Positions 45,501 to 52,421 of a stretch of DNA of 64,000 nt are shown here, piece after piece. Positions within the stretch are counted from its first letter, which is position 1; each line of letters opens with the position of its first letter. The position numbers and the translations under genes are program-made. The stretch spans positions 714,962 through 778,961 of the forward strand of contig NZ_DLHM01000004.1 in NCBI RefSeq assembly GCF_002483205.1. The letters run 5' to 3'. The notes below the pieces were generated by a model that searched no databases, was not told the origin of the DNA, and worked only from the letters and a program-made list of their open reading frames with translations. The DNA comes from Flavihumibacter sp. UBA7668 (GTDB lineage: Bacteria > Bacteroidota > Bacteroidia > Chitinophagales > Chitinophagaceae).

Positions 45501-45683
45501 TGATTCAATGATATCTGCGTTGGCACCGGCATAGGAGGTTCGAACGCTTACAATTGGCGGATCGATGGCAGGATAATCGCGAACGCCCAGAAATTTATAA
45601 CCGATCAGTCCGAATACGATAATCACCACGTTTAATACGATCGCCAATACCGGCCGCCGTAAACTCAGTTCGGATATATTCAT
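42591..45683 (-). CDS. RND efflux transporter permease (HAE1/AcrB-like)
   Basis: The 1030-residue inner-membrane pump has 12 predicted transmembrane helices and two large periplasmic loops. The start MNISELSLRRPVLAIVLNVV, ATGLVVDDGIVVTENIFKKM with the proton-relay aspartates in TM4, and the second-half repeat MIMLIGLVTKNGILIVEFAN are standard. It exports drugs or toxic compounds by proton antiport together with the adaptor (6-bp gap upstream) and the TolC-like channel downstream. No local regulator gene was found beside it. Confidence 0.96.
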   Translation of the reverse strand: MNISELSLRRPVLAIVLNVVIIVFGLIGYKFLGVRDYPAIDPPIVSVRTSYAGANADIIESQITEPLEKAVNGIAGVKNITSSSSQGSSNITVEFDLSIDLEAAANDVRDKVSQAVRSLPDDLDSPPVVSKADASSDVIISMTVQSNTRNQLQVTEYATNNLLERLQTIPGVSGIQIWGEKRYAMRIWFDPSKLSAYGLTPADVQAALRTQNIELPSGKISGNATELSVRTFGLLNTEEEFNNIIIKNVNGADVKLKDIGEAVLGPENEETILKESTIPMIALALVPQPGSNYVAISEEFYKRFEQIKQDVPQDITLDIALDQTRFITRSILEVEETLLIAFVLVVLIIYFFFRDWIIAIRPLIDIPVSLIGAFFIMYLFGFTINVLTLLAIVLATGLVVDDGIVVTENIFKKMEKGMDKWQAAKEGSKEIYFAVIATSITLAVVFLPILFLEGFVGRLFREFGIVVAGAVLISAFVSLTLTPVLNVKLTRKSQKPSWFYRKTEPFFEGMENLYKRTLSAFMRVRWIAFLIIAACFVLIYIIGTNMQSELAPMEDRSQFRLSITAPEGTSFDYMDKYIDRIGNFVLDSVPEKRVMITVTSPGFSGNGSANSGFLRMTMVDPSERVRSQQEIVDMVNRNLPRFNEGRAFAIQEQTIQQNRRGGQPIQFVIQNVNFEKIREVLPKFLDEANRSQVLQSVDADLKFNKPELRLNVDRLKASQLGVSVEDVSSTLQLALSNRRLGYFTKDGKQYQVIGQLARNDRDEPTDLKTVYVRSASGQSISLDNIVSFEEETTPPTIYHFNRYKSATISAGLAPGKTIGDGVAEMERIADGMLDESFSTALSGSSRDFQESSSNTSFAFLLALGLIFLILAAQFESFIDPFIIMVTVPLAIAGALISLWIFDQTLNIFSQIGMIMLIGLVTKNGILIVEFANHKRIEGLAKTPAVIDAAVSRLRPILMTSLAMALGALPLALSLGAASTSRIPLGIVIVGGILFSLALTLYVIPAMYSFMSSRKKTHSELDEVVTVPVSA

Positions 45684-45689
45684 GGTGTA

Positions 45690-46751
45690 TTAATTAAGTT
45701 TGGAAATGGCAATTTTTGCCTCGGGTTTTATGGATAATAATCCCGTCGTAACGATTGTATCACCAACATTTAATCCCGATGTAATCTGAACATTACTGCT
45801 ATCCCTGACACCGGTAGTAACGGTTTCGAAAACAGCTGTTCCGTTGCGATAAACTATTACTTTTTTATACCTGGCCTGCGGAATTACAGCCTGTGTCGGA
45901 ATCATCAGTGCCTGATTATCGGTACCGAAATCCAGTTGTACTTTTGCAAAAGCACCGGGTATGAGTTGTGGTGCTTTTCCTTGTACAACCGCACGGATCC
46001 GTAAGCTTCGGGTATCTTCCATTACAGCTTCTTCAGTTGCAATAACCCTTGCCGGAATTGTTTTATTCATCCCTTCTACGGTAAACTTTACCTGCGTTCC
46101 GGTTTTAATCCGGCTGCTGTATTTTTCCGGAACGGTAAATTCCAGTTTTAGTTCATTTTCCTGACGGATATTGGTAATCAGGGTGGCAGGTGTTACATAA
46201 GCACCCATGCTAATATTTCTTAGTCCGAGTCGCCCCGAGAAAGGAGCCCTGATTTCTGTTTTATCAATTGAGGTACGGATCAATTCAATATCAGCTTTAA
46301 TATTATTCACCTGTAATACACTCAGGTCATATTCCTGTTTGCTGATACCGTCAATTTTTAAAAGCTCCGCCTGCCGACTGGCTGTTTGCTCATAAATATT
46401 CAGTTGTACCTGTAATTTTTTTAATTGAGCCTGAAGATCTTCATCGTAGAGTTTAACCAACAGGGTTCCTTTTCCTACCTGTTGACCTTCGCGGATATTC
46501 AATTGTGTAATTCTTCCAGAAACCTCCGGTCTTAATTCGGTTGCTTCGAATGGGACAATACTGCCGGGTACTTCCAGTTTTTCACTGACGCTGCTGGTTT
46601 TAAGTTCAAATGCCTCTACTTTAATTACCTGTGCCGGCCTTGCTGAAGTACCGGATTGGGGAGGGGCAATTTTTTTCTTATCATCTGATTTACATCCGCC
46701 AATCAGGCAGACAATGGATAGAACAGTAAGACAATATGTATTGGCTCGCAT
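45690..46751 (-). CDS. RND efflux periplasmic adaptor lipoprotein
   Basis: The 353-residue membrane fusion protein has a lipoprotein signal (lipobox LIGGC) and a HlyD/AcrA-like architecture. GRITQLNIREGQQVGKGTLLVKL forms the lipoyl half-motif, followed by an alpha-hairpin (about 115-160), APFSGRLGLRNISMGAYVTP and beta-barrel parts, ending in GLLSIKPEAKIAISK. It joins the RND pump to the outer-membrane channel. It is the first gene of the operon; a 167-bp gap lies upstream before the purK stop, with no recognisable regulator. Confidence 0.94.
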   Translation of the reverse strand: MRANTYCLTVLSIVCLIGGCKSDDKKKIAPPQSGTSARPAQVIKVEAFELKTSSVSEKLEVPGSIVPFEATELRPEVSGRITQLNIREGQQVGKGTLLVKLYDEDLQAQLKKLQVQLNIYEQTASRQAELLKIDGISKQEYDLSVLQVNNIKADIELIRTSIDKTEIRAPFSGRLGLRNISMGAYVTPATLITNIRQENELKLEFTVPEKYSSRIKTGTQVKFTVEGMNKTIPARVIATEEAVMEDTRSLRIRAVVQGKAPQLIPGAFAKVQLDFGTDNQALMIPTQAVIPQARYKKVIVYRNGTAVFETVTTGVRDSSNVQITSGLNVGDTIVTTGLLSIKPEAKIAISKLN

Positions 46752-46918
46752 GAATGTGTTTGCTTGTTTAAGTATTGCTCAACGGTAAAATTAACAGATA
46801 AAACCTGCCTAATGTTTCGAGTCAGGGTAGAAGTCGCTGAATTGAAAGACTTTCCTGTTTTCTTTGGATGAGCGGTAAATAAAAGTTATGATCGGAAAAA
46901 ACACATTCTAATTAGCAC

Positions 46919-48040
46919 TCAACTCTTTACTTTAAGCGTTCTTTTTACCTGATGTGCTTTTCTTACCAGGTCGTGGCGATCTTTCCCCAGGATTGTAACA
47001 TGCCCCATTTTTCTACCGGGTTTGGTTTGGTTTTTACCATAAAGGTGAACATAGACATCTTCCATAGCCAAAACTTCTTCGAGTCCTTCATAGCGGACAT
47101 CTCCGGAAAATTCCGGTTCTCCGATCAGGTTTACAAGTGAGGAAGGCAGAATTGCAGCAGTTGATCCCAATGGGTAATCCAGCAAAATCCTCCAGAGCAT
47201 ATCGTATTGCGAAGAGGAATGTGCTTCAATGGTATGGTGGCCACTGTTATGTACCCTTGGTGCCGCTTCATTTACCAGTACTTCCCCCTCTTTATCGATG
47301 AATAGCTCAACGGCGAATAGTCCGGCAGACCCCAATGCTTTTACCAATTTGAGCGCAATAGCTTCTATTTTCCAAAGGGTTTTATCCTGCAGATCTGCCG
47401 GGGCAATCTGATAATCCAGGAGATTCAGTTGCGGATCAAATACCATTTCAACAGGTGGATAGATGGCCATATTTCCTTTAGAATCGATCCCGATCAATAC
47501 GGCGATTTCTTTGTCAATGGCCACTTTTTTCTCCAATACACTTGGCGCATCAAAGCCCAGGTGCCATTCATCTTCACCATGGAGCAGTTGCACGCCTTTT
47601 CCATCATAACCGCCTTCACCCAGTTTTTGCGCGGCAGGTAAAAATGCGAAATGTTCTTTCAGTCCTTCTTTATCTGTTACAGTTACAAATTCGGCAGTTG
47701 GAATGCCATTTGCCTGATAGAATTCTTTTTGTACGATTTTGTTTTTTATGATTCGAAGCGCTGCCGGACTTGGTACCACTTTCACCCCTTCTTTTTCGAG
47801 TTGTTCCAGGGCATCCACATTAACCGCCTCAATTTCAATGGTAATTGCGTCCAGTTGTTTTCCAAATTGATATACATCCTCATAGGAACGGATATTGCCA
47901 ATGATAAAATGATGGCAGAGATGGGCAGCCGGACAGGCGGGATCATTTTCCATCACCCAGGTTTCCACCGGGTAATTGGCCGCTTCCTGCAATAACATCC
48001 TTCCTAATTGCCCTCCTCCGAGTATTCCAATTTTTTTCAT
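46919..48040 (-). CDS. purK: 5-(carboxyamino)imidazole ribonucleotide synthase
   Basis: The 373-residue ATP-grasp enzyme begins MKKIGILGGGQLGRMLLQEA and contains GYDGKGVQLL (glycine-rich loop), FAVELFIDKEGEVLVNEAAPRVHNSGHHT and the terminal GKNQTKPGRKMGHVTILG. It carboxylates AIR to N5-CAIR using ATP and bicarbonate, feeding PurE. A -7 box lies only four bases before its ATG, so the transcript is probably leaderless. Confidence 0.97.
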   Translation of the reverse strand: MKKIGILGGGQLGRMLLQEAANYPVETWVMENDPACPAAHLCHHFIIGNIRSYEDVYQFGKQLDAITIEIEAVNVDALEQLEKEGVKVVPSPAALRIIKNKIVQKEFYQANGIPTAEFVTVTDKEGLKEHFAFLPAAQKLGEGGYDGKGVQLLHGEDEWHLGFDAPSVLEKKVAIDKEIAVLIGIDSKGNMAIYPPVEMVFDPQLNLLDYQIAPADLQDKTLWKIEAIALKLVKALGSAGLFAVELFIDKEGEVLVNEAAPRVHNSGHHTIEAHSSSQYDMLWRILLDYPLGSTAAILPSSLVNLIGEPEFSGDVRYEGLEEVLAMEDVYVHLYGKNQTKPGRKMGHVTILGKDRHDLVRKAHQVKRTLKVKS

Positions 48041-48044
48041 GGTG

Positions 48045-48052
48045 CAAAAATA
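48045..48052 (-). promoter_or_regulatory. Putative leaderless -7 box of purK
   Basis: The minus strand reads TATTTTTG, a perfect TAnnTTTG, with its G at 48045 and the A of the purK ATG at 48040. Transcription starting 4-6 bases after the box would begin on the start codon. No clear -33 element is seen. Confidence 0.5.
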
Positions 48053-48074
48053 ATGATTCCACTGCCTGTTGGAT

Positions 48075-48082
48075 TATCTTTG
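48075..48082 (+). promoter_or_regulatory. Putative -7 box divergent from purK
   Basis: TATCTTTG is a perfect TAnnTTTG match. Its G lies five bases before the A of an ATG at 48087. It points toward hppD and is separated by 22 bp from the purK box on the other strand. Confidence 0.5.
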
Positions 48083-48086
48083 TGGC

Positions 48087-48185
48087 ATGACCCCCGATTA
48101 TCCCCATAAATTATTTCCGGATTTCAGGAAGCAGTACTGCCTGTTGATGGAGTTTTTGGCAATGGGTTCCTGTACGCTGACCTAA
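48087..48185 (+). CDS. 32-codon ORF upstream of hppD (leader peptide or gene remnant)
   Basis: An ATG exactly five bases after the TATCTTTG box opens a 32-codon frame beginning MTPDYPHKLFPDFRKQYC and ending at TAA 48183-48185, 56 bp before hppD. The composition looks protein-like, but I recognise no family. Given the promoter geometry it would be translated from a leaderless mRNA, so it could be a leader peptide of the hppD transcript or the start of a truncated gene. Confidence 0.3.
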   Translation: MTPDYPHKLFPDFRKQYCLLMEFLAMGSCTLT

Positions 48186-48241
48186 AATACTGGTATTGGC
48201 CAATTACGGCCCAATTTTTAATGGTTTAAATTTTTCTTCTG

Positions 48242-49369
48242 ATGAGTCAGGTACTATCCAAACTCCAGCAGCATGCGGCTACAGATTTTCTGCCCCTGCT
48301 TGGAACCGATTATGTTGAATTTTATGTCGGAAATGCCAAACAGGCCGCACATTTCTATAAGACAGCATTTGGTTTTCAGAGCCTTGCTTATGCCGGTCCC
48401 GAAACCGGTGTGAAGGACCGGGCCAGTTATGCAGTACGTCAGAATAAACTGACTTTTGTATTTACAACAGCACTACGGGCCAATAATCCCATTGCGGATC
48501 ATATTTACAAACACGGCGATGGGGTGAAAGTATTGGCATTACTGGTAGATGATGCGGAAAAGGCCTGGAATGAAACCACCCAACGGGGTGCAAGCTCCTG
48601 TATGGAGCCACAACGCCAAAAAGATGATTTCGGTGAAGTTGTACAAAGTGGAATCCATACGTATGGTGAAACAGTCCATCTTTTTATAGAACGTAAAAAT
48701 TATAAAGGGGCATTTTTACCAGGATTTAAAATATGGGAATCAACTTATAATCCAGTTTCAACCGGATTACTGTACGTTGATCATTGTGTTGGAAATGTTG
48801 GCTGGAATCAGATGGGAAAATGGGTGCAGTTTTATGAAGAGGTAATGGGGTTTAAAAATATCCTCAGCTTTGATGATAAAGATATTTCTACCGAGTATTC
48901 TGCATTGATGAGTAAGGTGATGTCTAACGGAAATGGTTATGTTAAGTTTCCTATTAATGAACCTGCTGAAGGAAAGAAAAAAAGTCAGGTAGAAGAATAC
49001 CTCGATTATTATGACGGAGAAGGATGTCAGCATGTGGCCCTTGCTACCAATAATATCATCGAAACGGTTACCGCATTGCAGAATCGGGGTGTGGAATTTC
49101 TGAAAGTTCCCGGTTCTTATTATGAAGATTTATTGGATCGGGTTGGAGTAATTGATGAAGATCTGGAACCGCTCAGGGACCTTGGAATATTGGTGGATCG
49201 GGACGAAGAAGGCTACCTGCTACAGATATTTACCAAACCGGTAGAGGACCGTCCGACCCTTTTTTTTGAAATAATTCAGCGAAAAGGCGCTAAAAGCTTC
49301 GGAAAGGGAAATTTCAAGGCATTGTTCGAAGCCATTGAAAGAGAGCAGGAAAAACGTGGTAATTTATAA
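48242..49369 (+). CDS. hppD: 4-hydroxyphenylpyruvate dioxygenase
   Basis: The 375-residue non-heme iron dioxygenase has two glyoxalase-fold halves. The Fe ligands are the His in LLYVDHCVGNV, the His in GEGCQHVALATN and the Glu in PTLFFEIIQRKG. It converts 4-hydroxyphenylpyruvate to homogentisate in tyrosine catabolism. The C-terminal GKGNFKALFEAIEREQ gate helix is complete. Other homogentisate pathway genes are not in the window. A promoter-like box and a short ORF precede it. Confidence 0.97.
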   Translation: MSQVLSKLQQHAATDFLPLLGTDYVEFYVGNAKQAAHFYKTAFGFQSLAYAGPETGVKDRASYAVRQNKLTFVFTTALRANNPIADHIYKHGDGVKVLALLVDDAEKAWNETTQRGASSCMEPQRQKDDFGEVVQSGIHTYGETVHLFIERKNYKGAFLPGFKIWESTYNPVSTGLLYVDHCVGNVGWNQMGKWVQFYEEVMGFKNILSFDDKDISTEYSALMSKVMSNGNGYVKFPINEPAEGKKKSQVEEYLDYYDGEGCQHVALATNNIIETVTALQNRGVEFLKVPGSYYEDLLDRVGVIDEDLEPLRDLGILVDRDEEGYLLQIFTKPVEDRPTLFFEIIQRKGAKSFGKGNFKALFEAIEREQEKRGNL

Positions 49370-49376
49370 TAAACAG

Positions 49377-49405
49377 CCCGGGAACTGCGTTTCCGGGTAT
49401 TTTAG
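49377..49405 (+). terminator. Probable terminator after hppD
   Basis: CCCGGGAAC (49377-49385) pairs with GTTTCCGGG (49389-49397), with one G-T pair and a 3-base loop. It is followed by TATTTTA, a weak T tract. Confidence 0.6.
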
Positions 49406-49454
49406 GGCTTTCTTATCAATACTTTGTACTATTTTAGTGCAGTTCTGTCAGACT

Positions 49455-50657
49455 ATGAAAAAAATCAGCATCACCCTATTTATACTTAGTTGGGTTTTTG
49501 TTGGTTATTCGCAAACGGCCTACCCAACCAGTTTTGCAGAGTACCAGCGGAATTTTCCCCGGCTAAATGATATCCTTCGAAAAAAAGAAGACAGTCTCCG
49601 TCGACAATTCAACGAAAGAGGGTTGAGCTGGCCGGCTAAGTATATCTACCTCCGTTCCTTCAAGTACGATAGTCAGTTGGAAGTTTGGGTCAAAAACGAA
49701 AAGAACGAAGCCTTTCAACTTTTCAAAACTTACAAGGTTTGTGCAATGGCAGGAACATTGGGGCCCAAACGCATGGAAGGAGATTACCAGGTTCCGGAAG
49801 GATTTTATTATATCAATGAATTTAATCCGCGTAGTGTCTACCATCTTTCACTGGGTTTGAATTATCCCAATGCATCGGATCGGTATTTGAGTGATGCTAT
49901 TCAACCCGGTGGAGATATCTATATTCACGGCAGTTGTGTAACAACAGGCTGTATTCCCATTACAGATTCACAAATAGAAGAATTATATGTATTGGCAACT
50001 TATGCCAAGTCATCCGGACAGGATTTCATTCCGGTGCATATTTATCCGGTTCGGTTTAATGTCAAAAAAAGTGCGGATTACCTGGGGAAATATGTGCGTG
50101 ATTTCGCTGACTATGCCCATCTGGCAAACAGCATGAAAGAAGTGTTTTATTATTTCGAAAAATATCGCAAACTGCCGGTGATTATGGTCAATAATCGCGG
50201 CAGTTATGTTTTGGATCAGGAAGTTCGTAATGCCTTGCCAAATGCGGAAAAGAAAACCTTACCTGCTCCTGTTGTGAAAAAGAAACGGAAGATGACAGAT
50301 TTCGATGAATCTGAAATTCCAACAACCGTTCATAAATTACCCGAGTTTCCCGGAGGTGCAGATGCGTTCAAACATTATTTGCGGGATCTGAATAAAAAAA
50401 TGGGAGCTTTTCTGAATGATGATCAGCACACGGCGTATATTTTGGTTGAATTTATTGTTACAACCAAAGGGAAAGTATTGAATCCACGTATTATCCGTGG
50501 TGGAAATGATTTGCTGAACGAGCATCTTCTGGATGCGCTTGAATTGATGCCTGACTGGCTTCCTGCCGTACGTGAAGGCAAATCTGTACCAATGAAGCTC
50601 AAACAAACAATCGTGGTAGAGAAAGTGGGAGCTGAGAAGTTGGAAGTGGGAAGATAA
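49455..50657 (+). CDS. L,D-transpeptidase (YkuD) with C-terminal TonB-like domain
   Basis: The product of about 400 residues has a signal peptide (MKKISITLFILSWVFVGYSQ) and a YkuD domain with the catalytic motif HGSCVTTGCIPI (His158, Cys166). A Lys-rich linker is followed by a domain about 100 residues long beginning HKLPEFPGGADAFKHYLRDL, with ILVEFIVTTKGKVLNPRIIR and LLDALELMPDWLPAVREGKS. This last part is the TonB C-terminal fold as found in Bacteroidetes energy-transducer-like proteins. YkuD enzymes crosslink peptidoglycan or attach proteins to it; the TonB-like domain may bind outer-membrane partners. The end of the gene (EKLEVGR, stop) runs into a purine-rich repeat tract. Confidence 0.9.
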   Translation: MKKISITLFILSWVFVGYSQTAYPTSFAEYQRNFPRLNDILRKKEDSLRRQFNERGLSWPAKYIYLRSFKYDSQLEVWVKNEKNEAFQLFKTYKVCAMAGTLGPKRMEGDYQVPEGFYYINEFNPRSVYHLSLGLNYPNASDRYLSDAIQPGGDIYIHGSCVTTGCIPITDSQIEELYVLATYAKSSGQDFIPVHIYPVRFNVKKSADYLGKYVRDFADYAHLANSMKEVFYYFEKYRKLPVIMVNNRGSYVLDQEVRNALPNAEKKTLPAPVVKKKRKMTDFDESEIPTTVHKLPEFPGGADAFKHYLRDLNKKMGAFLNDDQHTAYILVEFIVTTKGKVLNPRIIRGGNDLLNEHLLDALELMPDWLPAVREGKSVPMKLKQTIVVEKVGAEKLEVGR

Positions 50658-50742
50658 GAAGGTGAAAGGTGAGAGGTGAAAGGTGAAAGGAGAGAAGGGA
50701 GAGGTGAAAGGAGAGAAGGGAGAGGTGAAAGGAGAGAGATGA
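50643..50742. repeat. Purine-rich heptamer repeat tract after the L,D-transpeptidase gene
   Basis: The plus strand is nearly all G and A, with repeated GGTGAAA, GGAGAGAA and GGGAGA units. 50654-50683 is the perfect inverse of 51031-51060. The tract overlaps the last codons of the gene. Confidence 0.85.
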
Positions 50743-51000
50743 AAATAGTAAAAGGAAGTACCTTTAATATTGAAACTGAATGGCAACACCATTCGGTTGG
50801 ATCATATTATTCCTGCGGTCGGTATTTTATTTTGATTCTTGTTTGTATTTTATTCCTGTTGGTATTTTAGTCTTGCTAGTCCTATTGGTATTTTAGTCCT
50901 AATGTTTTTTTTGCCGGTCTTTTCTTCGTTATTTCTTAAGTGTTTGGTAAGTGTTTCTTCGCTCTGGGTTCGGGCTAGTTATAATTGCATTCTCTTTCTT
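50743..51000. other. Non-coding region with degenerate tandem repeats
   Basis: No gene is seen. Around 50846-50900 the segment TTGGTATTTTAGTC occurs twice, 27 bp apart, within a T-rich stretch. This lies between the two convergent purine-rich tracts. Confidence 0.5.
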
Positions 51001-51060
51001 CACCTCTCATCTTTCCCCTCTCTCCTCTCCCCTTTCACCTCTCACCTTTCACCTTCTTAT
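51001..51060. repeat. Pyrimidine-rich repeat tract, inverse of 50643-50742
   Basis: CACCTCTC, CTTTCACC and CCTCTCTC units fill this stretch. Its last 30 bp (51031-51060) are the exact inverse of 50654-50683 and contain the stop codon and final two codons of the minus-strand aspartate kinase gene. Confidence 0.88.
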
Positions 51061-52314
51061 TAGTGCTTGCACTGTCTCTCTTGTTTCCTGTTTTAGAATC
51101 CATTCATTACCGGAGATGAGCTGATCCAGGAGTTCCGGAACGTAATGCCGGATAGTTAATAAGGATAGCCCTTTTTCAATTATAACTTCAAATATCTGGG
51201 AAGCTTCAAAAGCAAGCTGGTCCATCTTTTCGGGGTTTTCATCAAGTACGCAAGTGAAACTGATGGCACCATTCTGGGTCATATTGGGGCGGATGGAATG
51301 CAGTGCAAAAATCTGGTACAGATCGGCTATCGGTTTTTCTCCAACAAAAGAAAAGTCTTTTGACTTTAATTGCAGCAATACCTGATTTTGTTTCCAAACA
51401 ATAATGGGTGGTAAATCCTTCACCGACTGATTATGAATCAGGGTTCCAGGTAAACTTATATCAAGAAAGCATTTTACATGTAGCGGGATACTTTTGTTTT
51501 GAAGTGGCTTAATGGTTTTGGGATGGATTACCTGAGCACCATAGTAGGCCATCTCGATCACTTCCGTATAATTAAGGGTTGAAATAAGTTGAGCATTTGG
51601 AAAAAATTTTGGATCTGCATTCATTACTCCTGCTACATCTTTCCATATCGTTTGTTTTTCCGCATCCAGCAGGTTGGCGAAAACAGCAGCACTATAATCG
51701 CTTCCTTCCCGGCCAAGTGTTGTACTTTCATTTTCATCGGTTGATCCGATAAAACCTTGCGTAATTACGATACCATTAGTTGCCAGTAAAGGTTTAACCA
51801 GATGAGTTACGCGGTTGGCAGTGAATTCCCAATCAATATTTGCATCCCTGAAATTATCATCGGTCCGGATTATATCACGAACATCCAGCCATTCATTTTT
51901 TATGCCCGATTCATTAAGAAATGCACTTACAATTGAAGTGGACAATAATTCACCAATGCAAACAATCTGGTCATAATAATAATCATAGGATTGCACCGGT
52001 TGATCATGTAAGAGCCATTCAACTTCTGTAAAAAAATTGGCCAGTCGTTCCTCGCAGCTTAAATAGTCTTTTTCGAGCAGCGTTTTAGCCGTTTGAAGAT
52101 GATTTTGTTTGATCTGATCAAATAGGAGCAGCGCCTGGTCTTTTTCTTTTCTATAAAAACATTCTGCTACTTTTTCCAGAGCATTGGTTGTTTTTCCCAT
52201 GGCAGAAATCACTACCAGTAAGGGTTGACCGGCATATTCCTTAAATATCGGAACCAGTGATTTGATACGATCCAAACTATTAACACTGGCACCACCAAAT
52301 TTAAATACCTGCAT
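51049..52314 (-). CDS. lysC: Aspartate kinase
   Basis: The product of about 421 residues starts MQVFKFGGASVNSLDRIKSL, the aspartokinase signature, with VISAMGKTTNALEK and TTLGREGSDYSAAVFANLL as nucleotide/substrate sites. A C-terminal ACT-like regulatory region follows (about 310-420). It phosphorylates aspartate at the start of the lysine, threonine and methionine pathways; being monofunctional, it lacks a fused homoserine dehydrogenase. The ATG at 52314 is the family start and has a -7 box 19 bp upstream. The C-terminal residues are encoded within a heptamer repeat tract. Confidence 0.95.
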   Translation of the reverse strand: MQVFKFGGASVNSLDRIKSLVPIFKEYAGQPLLVVISAMGKTTNALEKVAECFYRKEKDQALLLFDQIKQNHLQTAKTLLEKDYLSCEERLANFFTEVEWLLHDQPVQSYDYYYDQIVCIGELLSTSIVSAFLNESGIKNEWLDVRDIIRTDDNFRDANIDWEFTANRVTHLVKPLLATNGIVITQGFIGSTDENESTTLGREGSDYSAAVFANLLDAEKQTIWKDVAGVMNADPKFFPNAQLISTLNYTEVIEMAYYGAQVIHPKTIKPLQNKSIPLHVKCFLDISLPGTLIHNQSVKDLPPIIVWKQNQVLLQLKSKDFSFVGEKPIADLYQIFALHSIRPNMTQNGAISFTCVLDENPEKMDQLAFEASQIFEVIIEKGLSLLTIRHYVPELLDQLISGNEWILKQETRETVQALIRR

Positions 52315-52332
52315 GAAAAATCGAAATTTCAC

Positions 52333-52340
52333 CAAAGATA
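52333..52340 (-). promoter_or_regulatory. Putative -7 box of the aspartate kinase gene
   Basis: The minus strand reads TATCTTTG, a perfect TAnnTTTG, 18 bases before the ATG. A TTG lies 24 bases further upstream. It is divergent from the fbp box at 52392. Confidence 0.55.
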
Positions 52341-52391
52341 GGCGGTTGTGTTTTCCTGACACGACAATTATAAAAGACAGGCATTTCCGGT

Positions 52392-52399
52392 TATTTTTG
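52392..52399 (+). promoter_or_regulatory. Putative -7 box of the fructose-bisphosphatase gene
   Basis: TATTTTTG matches TAnnTTTG and lies 22 bases before the ATG at 52422. No clear -33 element is visible. Confidence 0.5.
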
Positions 52400-52421
52400 T
52401 CGAACTCAAAACGACTGCTAC

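Noticed and set aside
45690..48040. Search for a TetR/MarR regulator of the efflux operon
   Set aside because: The 167-bp gap between purK and the adaptor gene holds no ORF, and no operator-like palindrome was convincing.
50676..50870. Plus-strand open frame in the purine-rich tract
   Set aside because: It consists of repeated GERREGR-type residues from low-complexity DNA; no gene signal.
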